The notes: generated by a model from the sequence alone, not told the origin. 64,000 nt of DNA from Desulfomonile tiedjei (GCA_016218715.1 JACRDG010000122.1:1-64000); one strand, 5' to 3'. Shown: positions 7,699-17,235, numbered from the stretch's first letter. Numbers and translations are program-made.

Positions 7699-10130
7699 TT
7701 TCTGCCAAAGCTCTCCTGAAGATGGATATGGACCCGGTCAGGCTTCTCCGGATCTTCACGGTGATCCCGGTGGTCCTCATCCTTCTGGCCGGAGCCGGCG
7801 CCCTCTGGATCTACTTCTTTGTGCACTCGCTCCTTCCGCAGGGCCAGTCGCTCGTCGAGACACCCGGGCTCACCGCGGAGGTCAAGGTGGTCCGCGACCG
7901 GAACGGCGTGCCGGGGATCATCGCAGAGCGGGAAGAAGACCTGGCGCTTGTTCTCGGCTATGTGATGGCCCAAGATCGCCTCTGGCAGATGGATTATCTC
8001 CGCCGAGCGGGGAGCGGCCGCCTGGCCGAGATTTTCGGTCGGCAGTACCTGGACGGAGATCACCTGATGCGGATGGTCCGAGCCGGAAGACCACCGGACG
8101 ACTACCTCTCTTCTCTGGACGAGCGAGAACGAAGGTGGCTCGACCAATTTGTCCAGGGAATCAATCGGTACATTGCCAGTCGTTCGGAAAAGCTGCCGGT
8201 GGAGTTTTCTCTGCTGGAATACCGCCCCGCCCTCTTCTCCGCGGAAGACGTGGCCTCGATCTGTCTTGCCGTTGCCTGGGAAAGCTCCGTTGCCGGCCGC
8301 GTTGACCCGGTGATGGCCCGCATCCTCGGCAGATTGGGCAAAGACCGGGCATTGGCCCTTTTTCCCACCGACCCGGCCGGGTCTCACGATCTGGTGGTAT
8401 CGGATCTACAAGGATGGGAGCCCACGGGCATCCTCTTCTCGCGGCCTGGCGGAGGTCCTGCTTGGGAGCGTGTGCCGGGACTGCGATCGGGAGCGGCGTG
8501 GGTGGTGAGCGGGGACCGCAGCCTCAGTCGCCATCCGGTCACCGCCTGCTCGGTTTATCAGACGCTTACCGCTCCGGGATTCTGGTACCGCGCGCGATTG
8601 GCAACGGAGCATTTCCATCTGTCGGGCGCGTTCATTCCGGGGGTCCCCGCCGCGCTCGTGGGAACGAACGAGCGGATAAACTGGGGTTGTATTTCCGCTC
8701 CGGCCGACGACGCGGACCTCTTTATCGAGCGCTGCGATTCCGATTCTCCCGCCAGCTACTGGCGCGTGGATCGATGGCGGAAACTTCACAAGGTGACGGA
8801 GAAGTACCGACTCCGTGGCGGTTCGTCGGCTTCTCGAACCATATCGTTGACGGAAACGGGTCCCGTGGTTTCGGACATCGATCAGAAGCGAGCACTATCG
8901 TTGCGGTGGACCGGTCGCGAAGGGACCGGCCTGTTCCCAGCGCTCTTTCGCTTGAATCGTGCGGGCTCGGGAAAAGAGGTCAAGAGCGCCCTGAAGAGCC
9001 TCGTTGCACCCTGCATGAATGTCGTATGGGCCGATAAAGAGGGCGAATACGGCGTTCAGACCGCGGGCCGTGTCCCCGTGCGCGCGGCCGGCAGCGACGG
9101 CATCGTTCCCATGCCCGGGTGGACGGGGGTGAATGACTGGGGCGGGTACGTGCCTTTCGAGGAGCTGCCCTCCAGCACGAACCCGGCCAAGGGGTTCGCT
9201 GTGGTTTCAGACGAGCGGCCCGGTGGGAAGGACTATCCGTACCTCGTGAGCTGCTACTGGAACGACGACGCGCGGGCCGCGCGGATTATCGAACTGCTCG
9301 AACAGGCCGGGAGTCACTCACGGGAGAGCTTTCAGAAAATCCACGCGGACACGCTCTCTCCCCTGGCTCGACAACTGACACCGCTGCTGCTGGCCGCTCT
9401 GCAGAGGCAGAACGATCGGAGCCCCGAAGAGGAAGCAATCATCAAGATGCTGGCCGCGTGGGATTTCGAGATGAAGCGAGAGTCGCCTGCCGCGGCCTTC
9501 TACGGGATGTTCTTCCAGGCCCTCGTGAAAGAGCTGTTCCTCGAACCGTTGGGAGCGAAGCTGTTCAAGCAGTATACCGCGTATCCCCCTCTGACATCAC
9601 GGGCCGTGCGGGAGATCTTCCTCCACAACCGGACTGCTTGGCCGGCGGCCGCGGACTCGGACAAAACCCTGGTCAGCGCATGCCGCAAGGCCATTGCTCA
9701 GGGGAACAGCCTCTTGGCTGTGGACCCGGCCAAGTGGAAATGGGGCGACCTCCATACCGCGAGCTTCAGCCACCCGCTCGCTTCGAGATCGAGGTTCCTT
9801 GAAGCGCTCTACGATGTGGGGCCTGTGTCGCTCCCGGGGTCGGATGACACCATCTCCTCGGCGGTATGGTCCAAGGCGTACCCGTTCCGGGTCGTGGAAG
9901 GGGTCACCTTGCGGCAGTCGAGTGACATGACGGAACCTCCGCAGGTATTCGCGGTCTCCGCACTGGGGAGTTCGGCCCATTTCTTCTCGACGCACTACAA
10001 GGGGCAGGTGCGGGCCTGGGCTGAAGGGAGATATTTCCAGGAGCCGACCGTTATCGCGGAAATCCGCAAAATGGGCGGCAATGCGGTCGTGTTCAAGCCG
10101 AGCCTCGTCGGGCCCATCTCGCAGCGCTAG
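7695..10130 (+). CDS. penicillin acylase family protein with atypical nucleophile site
   Basis: An 811-residue Ntn-hydrolase-fold protein, anchored or exported through a hydrophobic segment at residues 18-45. The alpha-chain region shows RDRNGVPGI near 68, QDRLWQMDYLRRAGSGRL near 93-110 and the SGDRS region after the processing site. In the family the beta chain begins S-N-x-W. Here the Trp is residue 269, the position three before it is Gly266, and Ser265 sits one place earlier (SGAAW). The oxyanion Asn is kept in GTNERINWG (Asn325). It may be inactive or use a shifted Ser. TTG start with GGGAGG upstream, overlapping the meaB stop. Confidence 0.85.
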   Translation: MISAKALLKMDMDPVRLLRIFTVIPVVLILLAGAGALWIYFFVHSLLPQGQSLVETPGLTAEVKVVRDRNGVPGIIAEREEDLALVLGYVMAQDRLWQMDYLRRAGSGRLAEIFGRQYLDGDHLMRMVRAGRPPDDYLSSLDERERRWLDQFVQGINRYIASRSEKLPVEFSLLEYRPALFSAEDVASICLAVAWESSVAGRVDPVMARILGRLGKDRALALFPTDPAGSHDLVVSDLQGWEPTGILFSRPGGGPAWERVPGLRSGAAWVVSGDRSLSRHPVTACSVYQTLTAPGFWYRARLATEHFHLSGAFIPGVPAALVGTNERINWGCISAPADDADLFIERCDSDSPASYWRVDRWRKLHKVTEKYRLRGGSSASRTISLTETGPVVSDIDQKRALSLRWTGREGTGLFPALFRLNRAGSGKEVKSALKSLVAPCMNVVWADKEGEYGVQTAGRVPVRAAGSDGIVPMPGWTGVNDWGGYVPFEELPSSTNPAKGFAVVSDERPGGKDYPYLVSCYWNDDARAARIIELLEQAGSHSRESFQKIHADTLSPLARQLTPLLLAALQRQNDRSPEEEAIIKMLAAWDFEMKRESPAAAFYGMFFQALVKELFLEPLGAKLFKQYTAYPPLTSRAVREIFLHNRTAWPAAADSDKTLVSACRKAIAQGNSLLAVDPAKWKWGDLHTASFSHPLASRSRFLEALYDVGPVSLPGSDDTISSAVWSKAYPFRVVEGVTLRQSSDMTEPPQVFAVSALGSSAHFFSTHYKGQVRAWAEGRYFQEPTVIAEIRKMGGNAVVFKPSLVGPISQR

Positions 10131-10170
10131 CTCCCCAATTAGCACTCTCTTTACTGCAACGGAACCGACC

Positions 10171-10794
10171 ATGCACGAGATTCCCCCCACCATACTCATC
10201 GCCACCAAAAACCGGGGAAAGGTTGCCGAAATAAGTGACCTGGTGAAGGACCTCTCCGTGACTTTCCTGTCTCTGGCTGACGTTGCCAACGCTCCGGACG
10301 TCATCGAAGACGGCGCTACCTTCGAAGAGAATGCGCTCAAGAAGGCTCGCGTCATTGCCAAGGCCACCGGTGTGGCCACGATCGCGGACGACTCAGGGCT
10401 CTGTGTGGACGCGTTGGACGGCAGGCCCGGCGTCTTTTCCGCGCGCTACGCCGGTGAGCACGCGACCGACGCTCAGAAGTGCGCCGGCCTCCTCGAGGAA
10501 ATGCGGGACGTTCCGAACGAACTGCGAACCGCGAGGTTCATCTGCGTGATCGCCCTGGTCACTCCGGATGGTGAAGAGAGGCTCTTCCATGGGGTGTGCG
10601 AAGGCCGCATTACCTTCGAGCCGCGCGGCGATGGTGGATTCGGATACGACCCGATCTTCTACAACGAGCAAGCCGGCAGAACCTTTGCTGAAATGGAGCG
10701 GGATGAGAAAAACCTGATCAGCCACCGGGGCAGGGCCCTGCGGCAGTTCTCCGCCTATCTGAGAGGCTTCTGTAGCCCGGCATCGTTGCCCTGA
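10171..10794 (+). CDS. rdgB: RdgB/HAM1 family XTP/dITP pyrophosphatase
   Basis: A 207-residue house-cleaning enzyme that hydrolyses ITP, dITP and XTP to monophosphates. Family signatures are clear: ATKNRGKVAEI at the N-terminus (family: T-x-N-x-x-K), FEENALKKA near 52, ADDSGLCVDALDGRPGVFSARYAG near 72-95, GFGYDPIF near 157 and MERDEKNLISHRGRA near 175. Start ATG 10171 gives the family N-terminus; an earlier in-frame ATG at 10081 lies inside the acylase gene. It follows the acylase gene by 40 bp and may be read with it. Confidence 0.93.
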   Translation: MHEIPPTILIATKNRGKVAEISDLVKDLSVTFLSLADVANAPDVIEDGATFEENALKKARVIAKATGVATIADDSGLCVDALDGRPGVFSARYAGEHATDAQKCAGLLEEMRDVPNELRTARFICVIALVTPDGEERLFHGVCEGRITFEPRGDGGFGYDPIFYNEQAGRTFAEMERDEKNLISHRGRALRQFSAYLRGFCSPASLP

Positions 10795-10833
10795 AGAGGA
10801 GCGAATTGATCGGCATCCCAGTTGCCCGTCGTC

Positions 10834-11655
10834 TCAACAGTTGTCTCCTTCCGACCCCATCTCCAGCAACGAACGGACCAGGTGGCAGGTTGCGAACTGG
10901 CCGTTCGTGAATTGCGCAAAGGGGTGCTCGCCCCCGAAAACGTCCCTGACCATGTCATCGACGGTTAGGCCGGATCGTTCCAGCTCTTTCACCTTTGCCG
11001 CGAGGCCGGCGAGGTAGTCGATGCAATGGGAAAGAGCGGTTCTTCCATCCTCCACGATCTTACCCACCGCGGTGAAGAGGACGAGCCTGTCCGTCGGCAG
11101 GGCAAGGATCTTGCGCATGGATCGGACAATCTCGCCCATGTTCTCGTCGGCTCTGATGAATTTCGGCTTCTCCCGGGCGAAAATATCGCCGGTGAAGCAC
11201 CAGCCTTGCGACAGTTCCGCGAGGCAGATATGCCCTGCACTGTGGCCGGGAGTTTCCACTACCCGGAAGGTGTAGCGATCCGCCTTCACGATGTCGGAAA
11301 CTGGTTTCACCTCAGTGGGCACAGGATAACCCCAGGTGATTTCCTGATAGGGGTACAGGTCCAATCGCTTCTCTATGAGCGGGACGGAATCGGGATGCGC
11401 ATATACGTCCACGCGGTACCTGGTCATGATGTCATGGTTCCCGCCTACATGGTCTTCGTGGAAGTGGGTGTTTACGGCCAGCCTGAGATCCTTCCCTTCC
11501 AGGAATGAAGCCAGTTCGTTGGACGTGTAGCTGCAACCGGTGTCGACGAGCAGTCCGTCAACCAAATAGGCCGCCACCCAATAGACCGGCTTCCCGTCGA
11601 GTTCCCGACTCATCCGTATCTGGGTTACTCCCTCGTATCCTGCTGTCTCTATCAC
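10834..11655 (-). CDS. MBL-fold hydrolase, glyoxalase II-like
   Basis: A roughly 273-residue metallo-beta-lactamase-fold protein with HFHEDH, GHSAGH and FTGDIF motifs, which supply the two-metal ligands in order. The substrate cannot be told. The preferred start is GTG 11655, with AGGTGGAG about 7 nt upstream; the frame is open further to a TTG at 11721. It lies 94 bp downstream of the MarR gene on the same strand and is probably its regulated partner. It is convergent with rdgB. Confidence 0.8.
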   Translation of the reverse strand: MIETAGYEGVTQIRMSRELDGKPVYWVAAYLVDGLLVDTGCSYTSNELASFLEGKDLRLAVNTHFHEDHVGGNHDIMTRYRVDVYAHPDSVPLIEKRLDLYPYQEITWGYPVPTEVKPVSDIVKADRYTFRVVETPGHSAGHICLAELSQGWCFTGDIFAREKPKFIRADENMGEIVRSMRKILALPTDRLVLFTAVGKIVEDGRTALSHCIDYLAGLAAKVKELERSGLTVDDMVRDVFGGEHPFAQFTNGQFATCHLVRSLLEMGSEGDNC

Positions 11656-11749
11656 TGTTTCACTCCACCTCAATGGACAGGTAAGTAAAGTGTCGTCCAG
11701 CACCCATCGGTTTTGTGCCAAACTAATTGGGCCAACAAAAAAGCCTGCG

Positions 11750-12178
11750 CTACATGTTGCGGTAAACCTTGCCGATGAGCTTGAAGAGCATGGTCTTTTC
11801 TTCTTCGGTGAACCCCTGGAACAGTCGGGCGTTCATTCTTCTCGAGATCTCGAAGAGCATCGGCCTGAGTCTGTTTGCCTCGGGGGTCAGTGTCAGATTC
11901 GTGCGGCGCGCGTCCCCTGCATCCCTTTCCTTGGTGACATAGCCGCCTGCTTCGAGCTTCTTGATTACCGAGGAGACGGTCGATTTGTCCTTCATTGTGT
12001 GTTTCGCCAACTCCTGCAGGGTGATCGTGCCTTTCCGATCGAGAACAAAGAGGATATTCCCGTACGACGGCGCTATACCCTTGATATTCTCCTTTGCGAG
12101 TTCGTTTTCAAGGAACGCGAACAGCCGCTGGCGGATATTGGTCATGACGTACAAGAAATTGGATTCCTTGATTTCCAT
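11750..12178 (-). CDS. MarR family transcriptional regulator
   Basis: A 142-residue winged-helix dimer of normal MarR length. The DNA-binding core is visible as ITLQELAKHTMKDKSTVSSVIKKLEAGGYVTKERDAGDARRTNLTLT, the family's helix-turn-helix plus wing with the DxRR tip. It likely represses its own promoter and the MBL hydrolase downstream, because an 18-bp palindrome begins 2 nt before its ATG (see 12181-12215). No Shine-Dalgarno precedes the ATG, which fits a leaderless message. The ligand is unknown. Confidence 0.88.
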   Translation of the reverse strand: MEIKESNFLYVMTNIRQRLFAFLENELAKENIKGIAPSYGNILFVLDRKGTITLQELAKHTMKDKSTVSSVIKKLEAGGYVTKERDAGDARRTNLTLTPEANRLRPMLFEISRRMNARLFQGFTEEEKTMLFKLIGKVYRNM

Positions 12179-12180
12179 AA

Positions 12181-12215
12181 TAGTTTTGTATAAAACTAAC
12201 AGGGCATCCTGTCAA
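12181..12215 (-). promoter_or_regulatory. marR promoter with -10 box inside a palindromic operator
   Basis: On the minus strand TTGACA (12215-12210) and TATACA (12192-12187) are separated by exactly 17 bp, a near-consensus sigma-70 promoter. The -10 lies inside the palindrome TAGTTTT-N4-AAAACTA (12181-12198). With 8 nt between the -10 and ATG 12178, transcription should start at or within a few bases of the start codon. This predicts a leaderless, autorepressed transcript. Confidence 0.7.
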
Positions 12216-12268
12216 TTGAATTCCCGCTCTCCTTTTGGCCTCCGCCAGCTCCCTTCCAGACGCCGCGG

Positions 12269-13174
12269 TCAGCGCAGCTCAGCCTCTTCCCTGACCCGCT
12301 CGACGGAATCGGTAAACCCGTCCTTGTCGATCAGGTCGATGCGTTGGCCGTCCACTCGGGCTAAAAGCTCGTTAGCCGGCGTCGTGACGGTAAAACCGAC
12401 GGCAATCCCGGAGCGCTCCAGTGCCGCGGCCATCGCTTCCACGTGGCCGATTCTTTGGCCGCGAGACAGCTCGGCCCATCGGTCCCCGGCAGCAAAGCGA
12501 GTGTAATCCTCGTTTGCACCCGAGATAATCCCTTCCTGTGTCAAGGCCTCCACGATCATCTCGATTTCGCCGGGGATCTTCCTTTTCGTTTCGGTCAGGT
12601 CCAGCGCTGCTCGACTCTTTGCCAGGGCCGTCGCCGTTCCCGTCGACGCTTTTTTCGAGTGAGCCTCCGCCGCAGCCGACTTCTGCGCCTTTTCCGCGGC
12701 AGTGCTGCGCATCGAAACAAGCATCCCTTTGAAGGTGTAAAACACGAGAAGCCCGATCGGCAAGGCAATGATGCAGCCCCACACGATGGGAGGCACGCGA
12801 TCGAGCAGCCCCTTCTTCGGTTCCAAGTTGGACCAACGCTCCTCTCCGGGGAGGACGTGCCCGCATTCGGGGCATGTCAGCAATTTCTCAGTGACTGCGG
12901 CGCGGCATTGCGGGCACGTTGAAACGAACTCCTCCGGCCGCGGCAGGTCCGGTTGGTCCAAGCCGGTGAGGGATGCTTCCACACGAGCGGCCTCAACGGC
13001 CCGGATTTCCAGGTCGGCAGAGCTAAGGAGTCGCTTCTGCTCCAGCACGCGGAGGAGCTTCTTCAAAGCAGACTGTTTCAGGTCGTGTTTACGTGCCAAT
13101 TCTTCATCGGAACAACCCGACCGGAAGTCCACCAGGAATTTCGTCACATTGATCTTTTGCTTGGGTTTGTCCAT
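12269..13174 (-). CDS. membrane protein with N-terminal HTH-like domain and zinc ribbon
   Basis: A 301-residue protein. Residues 8-58 form a helical domain (FRSGCSDEELARKHDLKQSALKKL...) resembling a helix-turn-helix. A CxxC-x10-CxxC zinc ribbon sits at Cys87/90/101/104, a transmembrane segment at about 130-147, then an Ala/Lys-rich linker and a C-terminal domain of roughly 80 residues. The first two domains are shared, with identical Cys spacing, by the protein at 48529-48933. ATG 13174 lacks a clear Shine-Dalgarno; the frame is open to 13228. The function is unknown; the layout suggests a membrane-tethered regulator or adaptor. Confidence 0.75.
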   Translation of the reverse strand: MDKPKQKINVTKFLVDFRSGCSDEELARKHDLKQSALKKLLRVLEQKRLLSSADLEIRAVEAARVEASLTGLDQPDLPRPEEFVSTCPQCRAAVTEKLLTCPECGHVLPGEERWSNLEPKKGLLDRVPPIVWGCIIALPIGLLVFYTFKGMLVSMRSTAAEKAQKSAAAEAHSKKASTGTATALAKSRAALDLTETKRKIPGEIEMIVEALTQEGIISGANEDYTRFAAGDRWAELSRGQRIGHVEAMAAALERSGIAVGFTVTTPANELLARVDGQRIDLIDKDGFTDSVERVREEAELR

Positions 13175-13276
13175 TTCGATTGTTATGGGAATCTCTGGCG
13201 AATTGCTCCGCGACCATCCCTGAGCCACCTTCCGGCGGCGGGGAGCAATGCAAACCCCAGTCTCCGGAGCTGGATT

Positions 13277-13335
13277 GGTGAGACAGGCGTCTTGCCTGAG
13301 ATTTCTTGAGCGGTAGGCAAGGCGCCTATCCCACC
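13277..13335. repeat. dispersed palindromic element (family 1), diverged copy
   Basis: An inverted repeat with arms GGTGAGACAGGCGTCTTGCC (from 13277) and TAGGCAAGGCGCCTATCCC (to about 13332). It matches the near-perfect copy at 46031-46089. It lies between the HTH/zinc-ribbon gene and the kinase gene, which are on the same strand, so it could act as an RNA hairpin in the message. Confidence 0.65.
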
Positions 13336-13400
13336 CTGCTCTCTACTATACGTGAACGAACTCACGAAACGAAGTACGAAGCTGCGTCTAATCTATCGGC

Positions 13401-16400
13401 CTAGACTGCGGAGAATTCCCATTCCAGCCCCCAGACTCTTACCGATCCATCGCTCCCGCCACTTGCGATCATCGACAGGTTCGGAAAAAAGCGAGCCACC
13501 CGAACCGGGAACGAATGTCCTTCCAGAACCGCCAGGCAACGCTCTTCGGAAATGTCCCACACCCGAAGCGAACAGTCATCCGACGCGCTCAGGCACAGTT
13601 CCCCACCTTTAGAACGGCTCACCGAGCGTACCGCCTCACGGTGTCCCCGCAGGACAATCACATTCACGCCGGACCCGCCTGCGTAGAGTGCCACCTCACC
13701 GTTTTCCAGACCTGCCACGACCATGTCCCCCGAGCCGTCGGCCATGAGGGAAGTGACTGGGTGTCCCAGATCTCTCAACGCTCCCAGGTTGCGCGCGGTG
13801 GCCACGGACCAGCGTAAGATTCGTTTCCCGTCCCGCAAGCTGTAGAGGGTTTCTCGATCGCGGGAGAAGCAGGCAAACGAAGTGCCGGGAATGGGCGGCC
13901 CCTTGGGGCTGATTTCACCCGAGTCGAGATCGACGATCACCGGGACGTTTTCCTTGGACAGTGCGGCTATCTCCCACCCTTTTCCCACAGACAGGAAAGG
14001 GGACTGAACCCCGAGAATCTGTCTGATCAACTTTCCGCGCGGATCCCACCGTCTGAGGACCCGGTCTTCGCTCCAGGCAATGACACCCGCACCTTCTGGA
14101 AGGAAGAAGACCTTCCTTACCGGACTGTCCACCTGCATGCGCGCGAGGCAGCGGCCCGTTACAACATCCCAAACGAGAACCGTGCCGTCAAGACTTCCCG
14201 AAACAAGCCGCAGACTGTCCGGGGTCGTCGCGAGGGTCGCCACCGTATCCCGATGCCCAGGAAGAGACCGGATGAAAGATGAAGATTTCAGGCGTCTACG
14301 GCGTGCCCCCTCTTCGAGGAGACTGCGGACGCGAATCGCGTCCTCGGACCAACAAAAGCCAGGAATGCCCCTCACGCGCTCGAAAACCTCGAGCGCTCGG
14401 ATGACCTTCCCTTTTTCCCATTCCCTGGAGAAGTCCTCTATCGTTTGCTTGAAATCATGGTGCAGCCCGGTCAACTCCTGGAAGGTCTTGGGCCTGCAGA
14501 CCGCGGGATCGAGAAAATCGGTCGCAAACCAGCGGGTGTCCAGCGACCATACGCGCACCGCGCCTCGGCTCCCGCCGAACAACAGGTGCCTGCCGTCAGC
14601 CGCGACTTCGCAACAGGTCACGGCTTCTCCCGGGTGAGCGATGGTGCGGTAACACCTCCCGGTGGAAGTTCTCCAAATCTTGACCGTTTCGTCAGCGGAG
14701 GCGGAGACCAGATGCTGGCCGTCCGGGGTGAATCGAAGGCTTGAAATCCCGCGTCGATGACCGAAGAACTGGCGAATCCTCTCCCCTCCACGCGCATCCC
14801 AAAGGGATATCGTCTCGTCCGCACCTCCTGTGAGCAGTCTTGTCCCGTCCTGAGAAGAGTCGATGGCGCACACAGGCCCGTTGTGGGCGGTCGAGCGAAA
14901 TACCCCGTGCCCCGAGGGCAGCTCTCGCACGGTCAATGTCCCGTCAGCCCCACCTATGGCAATAAGGTCGCCGCCGCTGAGAAATGCAATGGAGGAGACC
15001 TCTCCCTGTTCCCCCGTCAAGTCCAGCGCCACCTGCCCCGAAGAAGTCTCAATGACCCACACATGGCCGTCAGGGCCGAACCCGGCGAGGTACCGTGAAT
15101 CACGGGAAAAACGGAGGCCTGAAACGGCCATGCTGGGACACTTCCGGAGCGGACGCCCCTCGTTCATGCCCCACAGGTCCAGGGTCTTGAACGCTGCACC
15201 GTATGCGGTGGCCGCCAGTCGGCCGTCGGGAGAAAAGGCCGCAGCCACGGGCACGACCGTGAACGTGCGGAGATTCTTCAGGCACCGGCCGGTTCCGGTG
15301 TCCCAGACGCGGATCGATCGATCCTCGCCGACAGAGTACGCCAGCGGCGAACCGGGTGCGAATGCGGTGGCAAGGACTGTCTTTATATGCCCGGCCAGCG
15401 AAGCCTCCTCGCTGATAGGGAGGAATCCGAGCGACTTGACAAAACCGCGTGGGTCTTTTCCGAAGTCATCCCATCGTTCTTTGTACAGGGTACTCTCGCT
15501 GCAAGCCTTTTCCAGCAGACTCACTCCGCGAGCCGGATCTCCTCTCTGGAGCGCGATCAGTCCCATGGCATGCGAGAATTCCGGGGTTTCGCGCACCTCG
15601 ATCTTCAAAGATTCCATGCGGTTGATCACGTCCACATCGGAAGCCTCGGCTTTGGCCCAACGCAGCGTGTGGAGGTTGTAAACCGCCTCCAGGTGCTCGG
15701 TGTTGGACGAATGGGCGTCCTCCAGGAGCGCAATAGCCTCTTCCGTTCGCCCCAGGTCCAAGAGGGATACAGCTTGATTGTTCAGAGAGTCCGCTTTCAA
15801 GCCGACGAGATTCGGTCGGGATCGCGGTTCCCTTCCGGGGCGCACTATTCGATGGAGGGACTCCATGGCCGTGGAGAGATCCACAAACGAGGGATAGCGA
15901 TTATCCGGTCTCTTTTCGAGACAGGTCATGATGATCTCCACCAGTGCACGCGGCAGATCGGCATTTATGGTAAGGGGGTCTGTCGGCGGAGCCCGAAGAT
16001 GGCTCTTCACGAGTGTGGCGAGCGAAAACCCCTTGGGAAAGCGAAAGGGCATCTCTCCCAGAACCACCTCGTAGAGCATGACGCCGAAGGAGTAGATGTC
16101 TGCACGGCTGTCTTCTCGTGCGTGCTCACGGAATCTTTCCGGTGCCATGTACCAAGGAGACCCGACCACTCCTCCCTCGAACATCGTCAGGCCTGCATCG
16201 GTGATTCTCCCCGAAGTTATGTCCGTTTCCGCGTCGACCGATTGCACGGGAGCGGGTGGTCCGTCCACGCGCTTGACCAGGCCGAAGTCGGTAACCTTGA
16301 GGGTCCGGTCGCCAGCGATGAGGCAGTTCGCCGGCTTGATATCCCGGTGGATGAGGCCTCTTTCTTCAGCGTACATCATCCCGTGGCAGAACTGGAGCAT

Positions 16401-17075
16401 GAGGTCGACGACGGTTCGCAAGTCCTTGAGCAGCTTCCGCTCGATCCAATCGTCCAGCGAACCGCCGTCGACGTACTCGATGAACAGCCGCGGGAGACCG
16501 TCGATCACTCGTGCGTAGTAACAGGTCGCAATGTTCGGGTGCAGTCCAAGGTTCACCCACAGCTCGGCTTCTCGCAGAAAGCGAAGGAGGCGGGCTTCGT
16601 TCTTTCCCGCCATCTGCAGAGGGGTCTTGATGGCCAGCATCATCTTCCACAGGCGATGGTAGACAAAATAGACCCTTCCCATCCCGCCCGCGGCAGATCC
16701 CAACACCTCGTACAGGCCTTCGATAACCTCGCCCTTTTTCCAATCGGATGGTGCTTGACTCCTTGGGGACTGTGGTCTGAAGACCCTCCCCGTTGTCCCC
16801 AGGGAAACCTCCTGCCGCGTATGATTCGTGTGATTGAGTTCCGCGGGCGCGAGGGAAACGTTCAGACCGTACCGTCTCAAGGTTGAGATCACCTGATCCA
16901 AATCGTCGGTGAAGACTACCTTGGAAATCCGGATCTTCTTCGTCGATAATGCCTGGCGCACATCGTCGGGAGTTCGCTTGAGCCACCGCGCCACGATGCC
17001 CACCACCTTGTCGGAGAGGCTCCCCCCTTCGGCCGCAGATATGGTCATGGACACGTAACGGGTCTGATTTTCCAT
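13401..17075 (-). CDS. Ser/Thr protein kinase with TPR-like and WD40 propeller domains
   Basis: A 1224-residue cytoplasmic Hanks-type kinase. Order: an N-terminal alpha/beta domain (about 1-80) that by eye resembles the ribosomal L7/L12 C-terminal fold; kinase domain (about 115-405) with GGMGRVY glycine loop, AIK lysine, HRDIKPAN loop, DFG and APE-like PERF, so all catalytic residues are present; TPR-like helices (about 435-520); then about 14 WD40 blades (VRVWD-type strands), enough for two seven-blade propellers. The start is ATG 17075 with GAGG 9 nt upstream. The patatin gene lies upstream on the same strand. Substrates are unknown. Confidence 0.92.
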   Translation of the reverse strand: MENQTRYVSMTISAAEGGSLSDKVVGIVARWLKRTPDDVRQALSTKKIRISKVVFTDDLDQVISTLRRYGLNVSLAPAELNHTNHTRQEVSLGTTGRVFRPQSPRSQAPSDWKKGEVIEGLYEVLGSAAGGMGRVYFVYHRLWKMMLAIKTPLQMAGKNEARLLRFLREAELWVNLGLHPNIATCYYARVIDGLPRLFIEYVDGGSLDDWIERKLLKDLRTVVDLMLQFCHGMMYAEERGLIHRDIKPANCLIAGDRTLKVTDFGLVKRVDGPPAPVQSVDAETDITSGRITDAGLTMFEGGVVGSPWYMAPERFREHAREDSRADIYSFGVMLYEVVLGEMPFRFPKGFSLATLVKSHLRAPPTDPLTINADLPRALVEIIMTCLEKRPDNRYPSFVDLSTAMESLHRIVRPGREPRSRPNLVGLKADSLNNQAVSLLDLGRTEEAIALLEDAHSSNTEHLEAVYNLHTLRWAKAEASDVDVINRMESLKIEVRETPEFSHAMGLIALQRGDPARGVSLLEKACSESTLYKERWDDFGKDPRGFVKSLGFLPISEEASLAGHIKTVLATAFAPGSPLAYSVGEDRSIRVWDTGTGRCLKNLRTFTVVPVAAAFSPDGRLAATAYGAAFKTLDLWGMNEGRPLRKCPSMAVSGLRFSRDSRYLAGFGPDGHVWVIETSSGQVALDLTGEQGEVSSIAFLSGGDLIAIGGADGTLTVRELPSGHGVFRSTAHNGPVCAIDSSQDGTRLLTGGADETISLWDARGGERIRQFFGHRRGISSLRFTPDGQHLVSASADETVKIWRTSTGRCYRTIAHPGEAVTCCEVAADGRHLLFGGSRGAVRVWSLDTRWFATDFLDPAVCRPKTFQELTGLHHDFKQTIEDFSREWEKGKVIRALEVFERVRGIPGFCWSEDAIRVRSLLEEGARRRRLKSSSFIRSLPGHRDTVATLATTPDSLRLVSGSLDGTVLVWDVVTGRCLARMQVDSPVRKVFFLPEGAGVIAWSEDRVLRRWDPRGKLIRQILGVQSPFLSVGKGWEIAALSKENVPVIVDLDSGEISPKGPPIPGTSFACFSRDRETLYSLRDGKRILRWSVATARNLGALRDLGHPVTSLMADGSGDMVVAGLENGEVALYAGGSGVNVIVLRGHREAVRSVSRSKGGELCLSASDDCSLRVWDISEERCLAVLEGHSFPVRVARFFPNLSMIASGGSDGSVRVWGLEWEFSAV

Positions 17076-17235
17076 GGTGGACGGACCTCAAGCGGGCCGA
17101 ATGCGTGCGCATTCCTCGTCAATTGATTATGCGCTATTTGGTGCGGAATGACAACCTGACCATTCGTGCAGACGAAAGCAGACCGGTTTCCGCGGACGGT
17201 GGCTCCAGACGTCACCGGAAGAGCCAGAGCGGAGG

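Noticed and set aside
15387-16886. Long open frame (about 500 codons) on the plus strand
   Set aside because: It lies antisense to the kinase gene, whose motifs are all intact. Its translation is His/Arg/Glu-rich with no domain, as expected of a mirror frame in GC-rich DNA.
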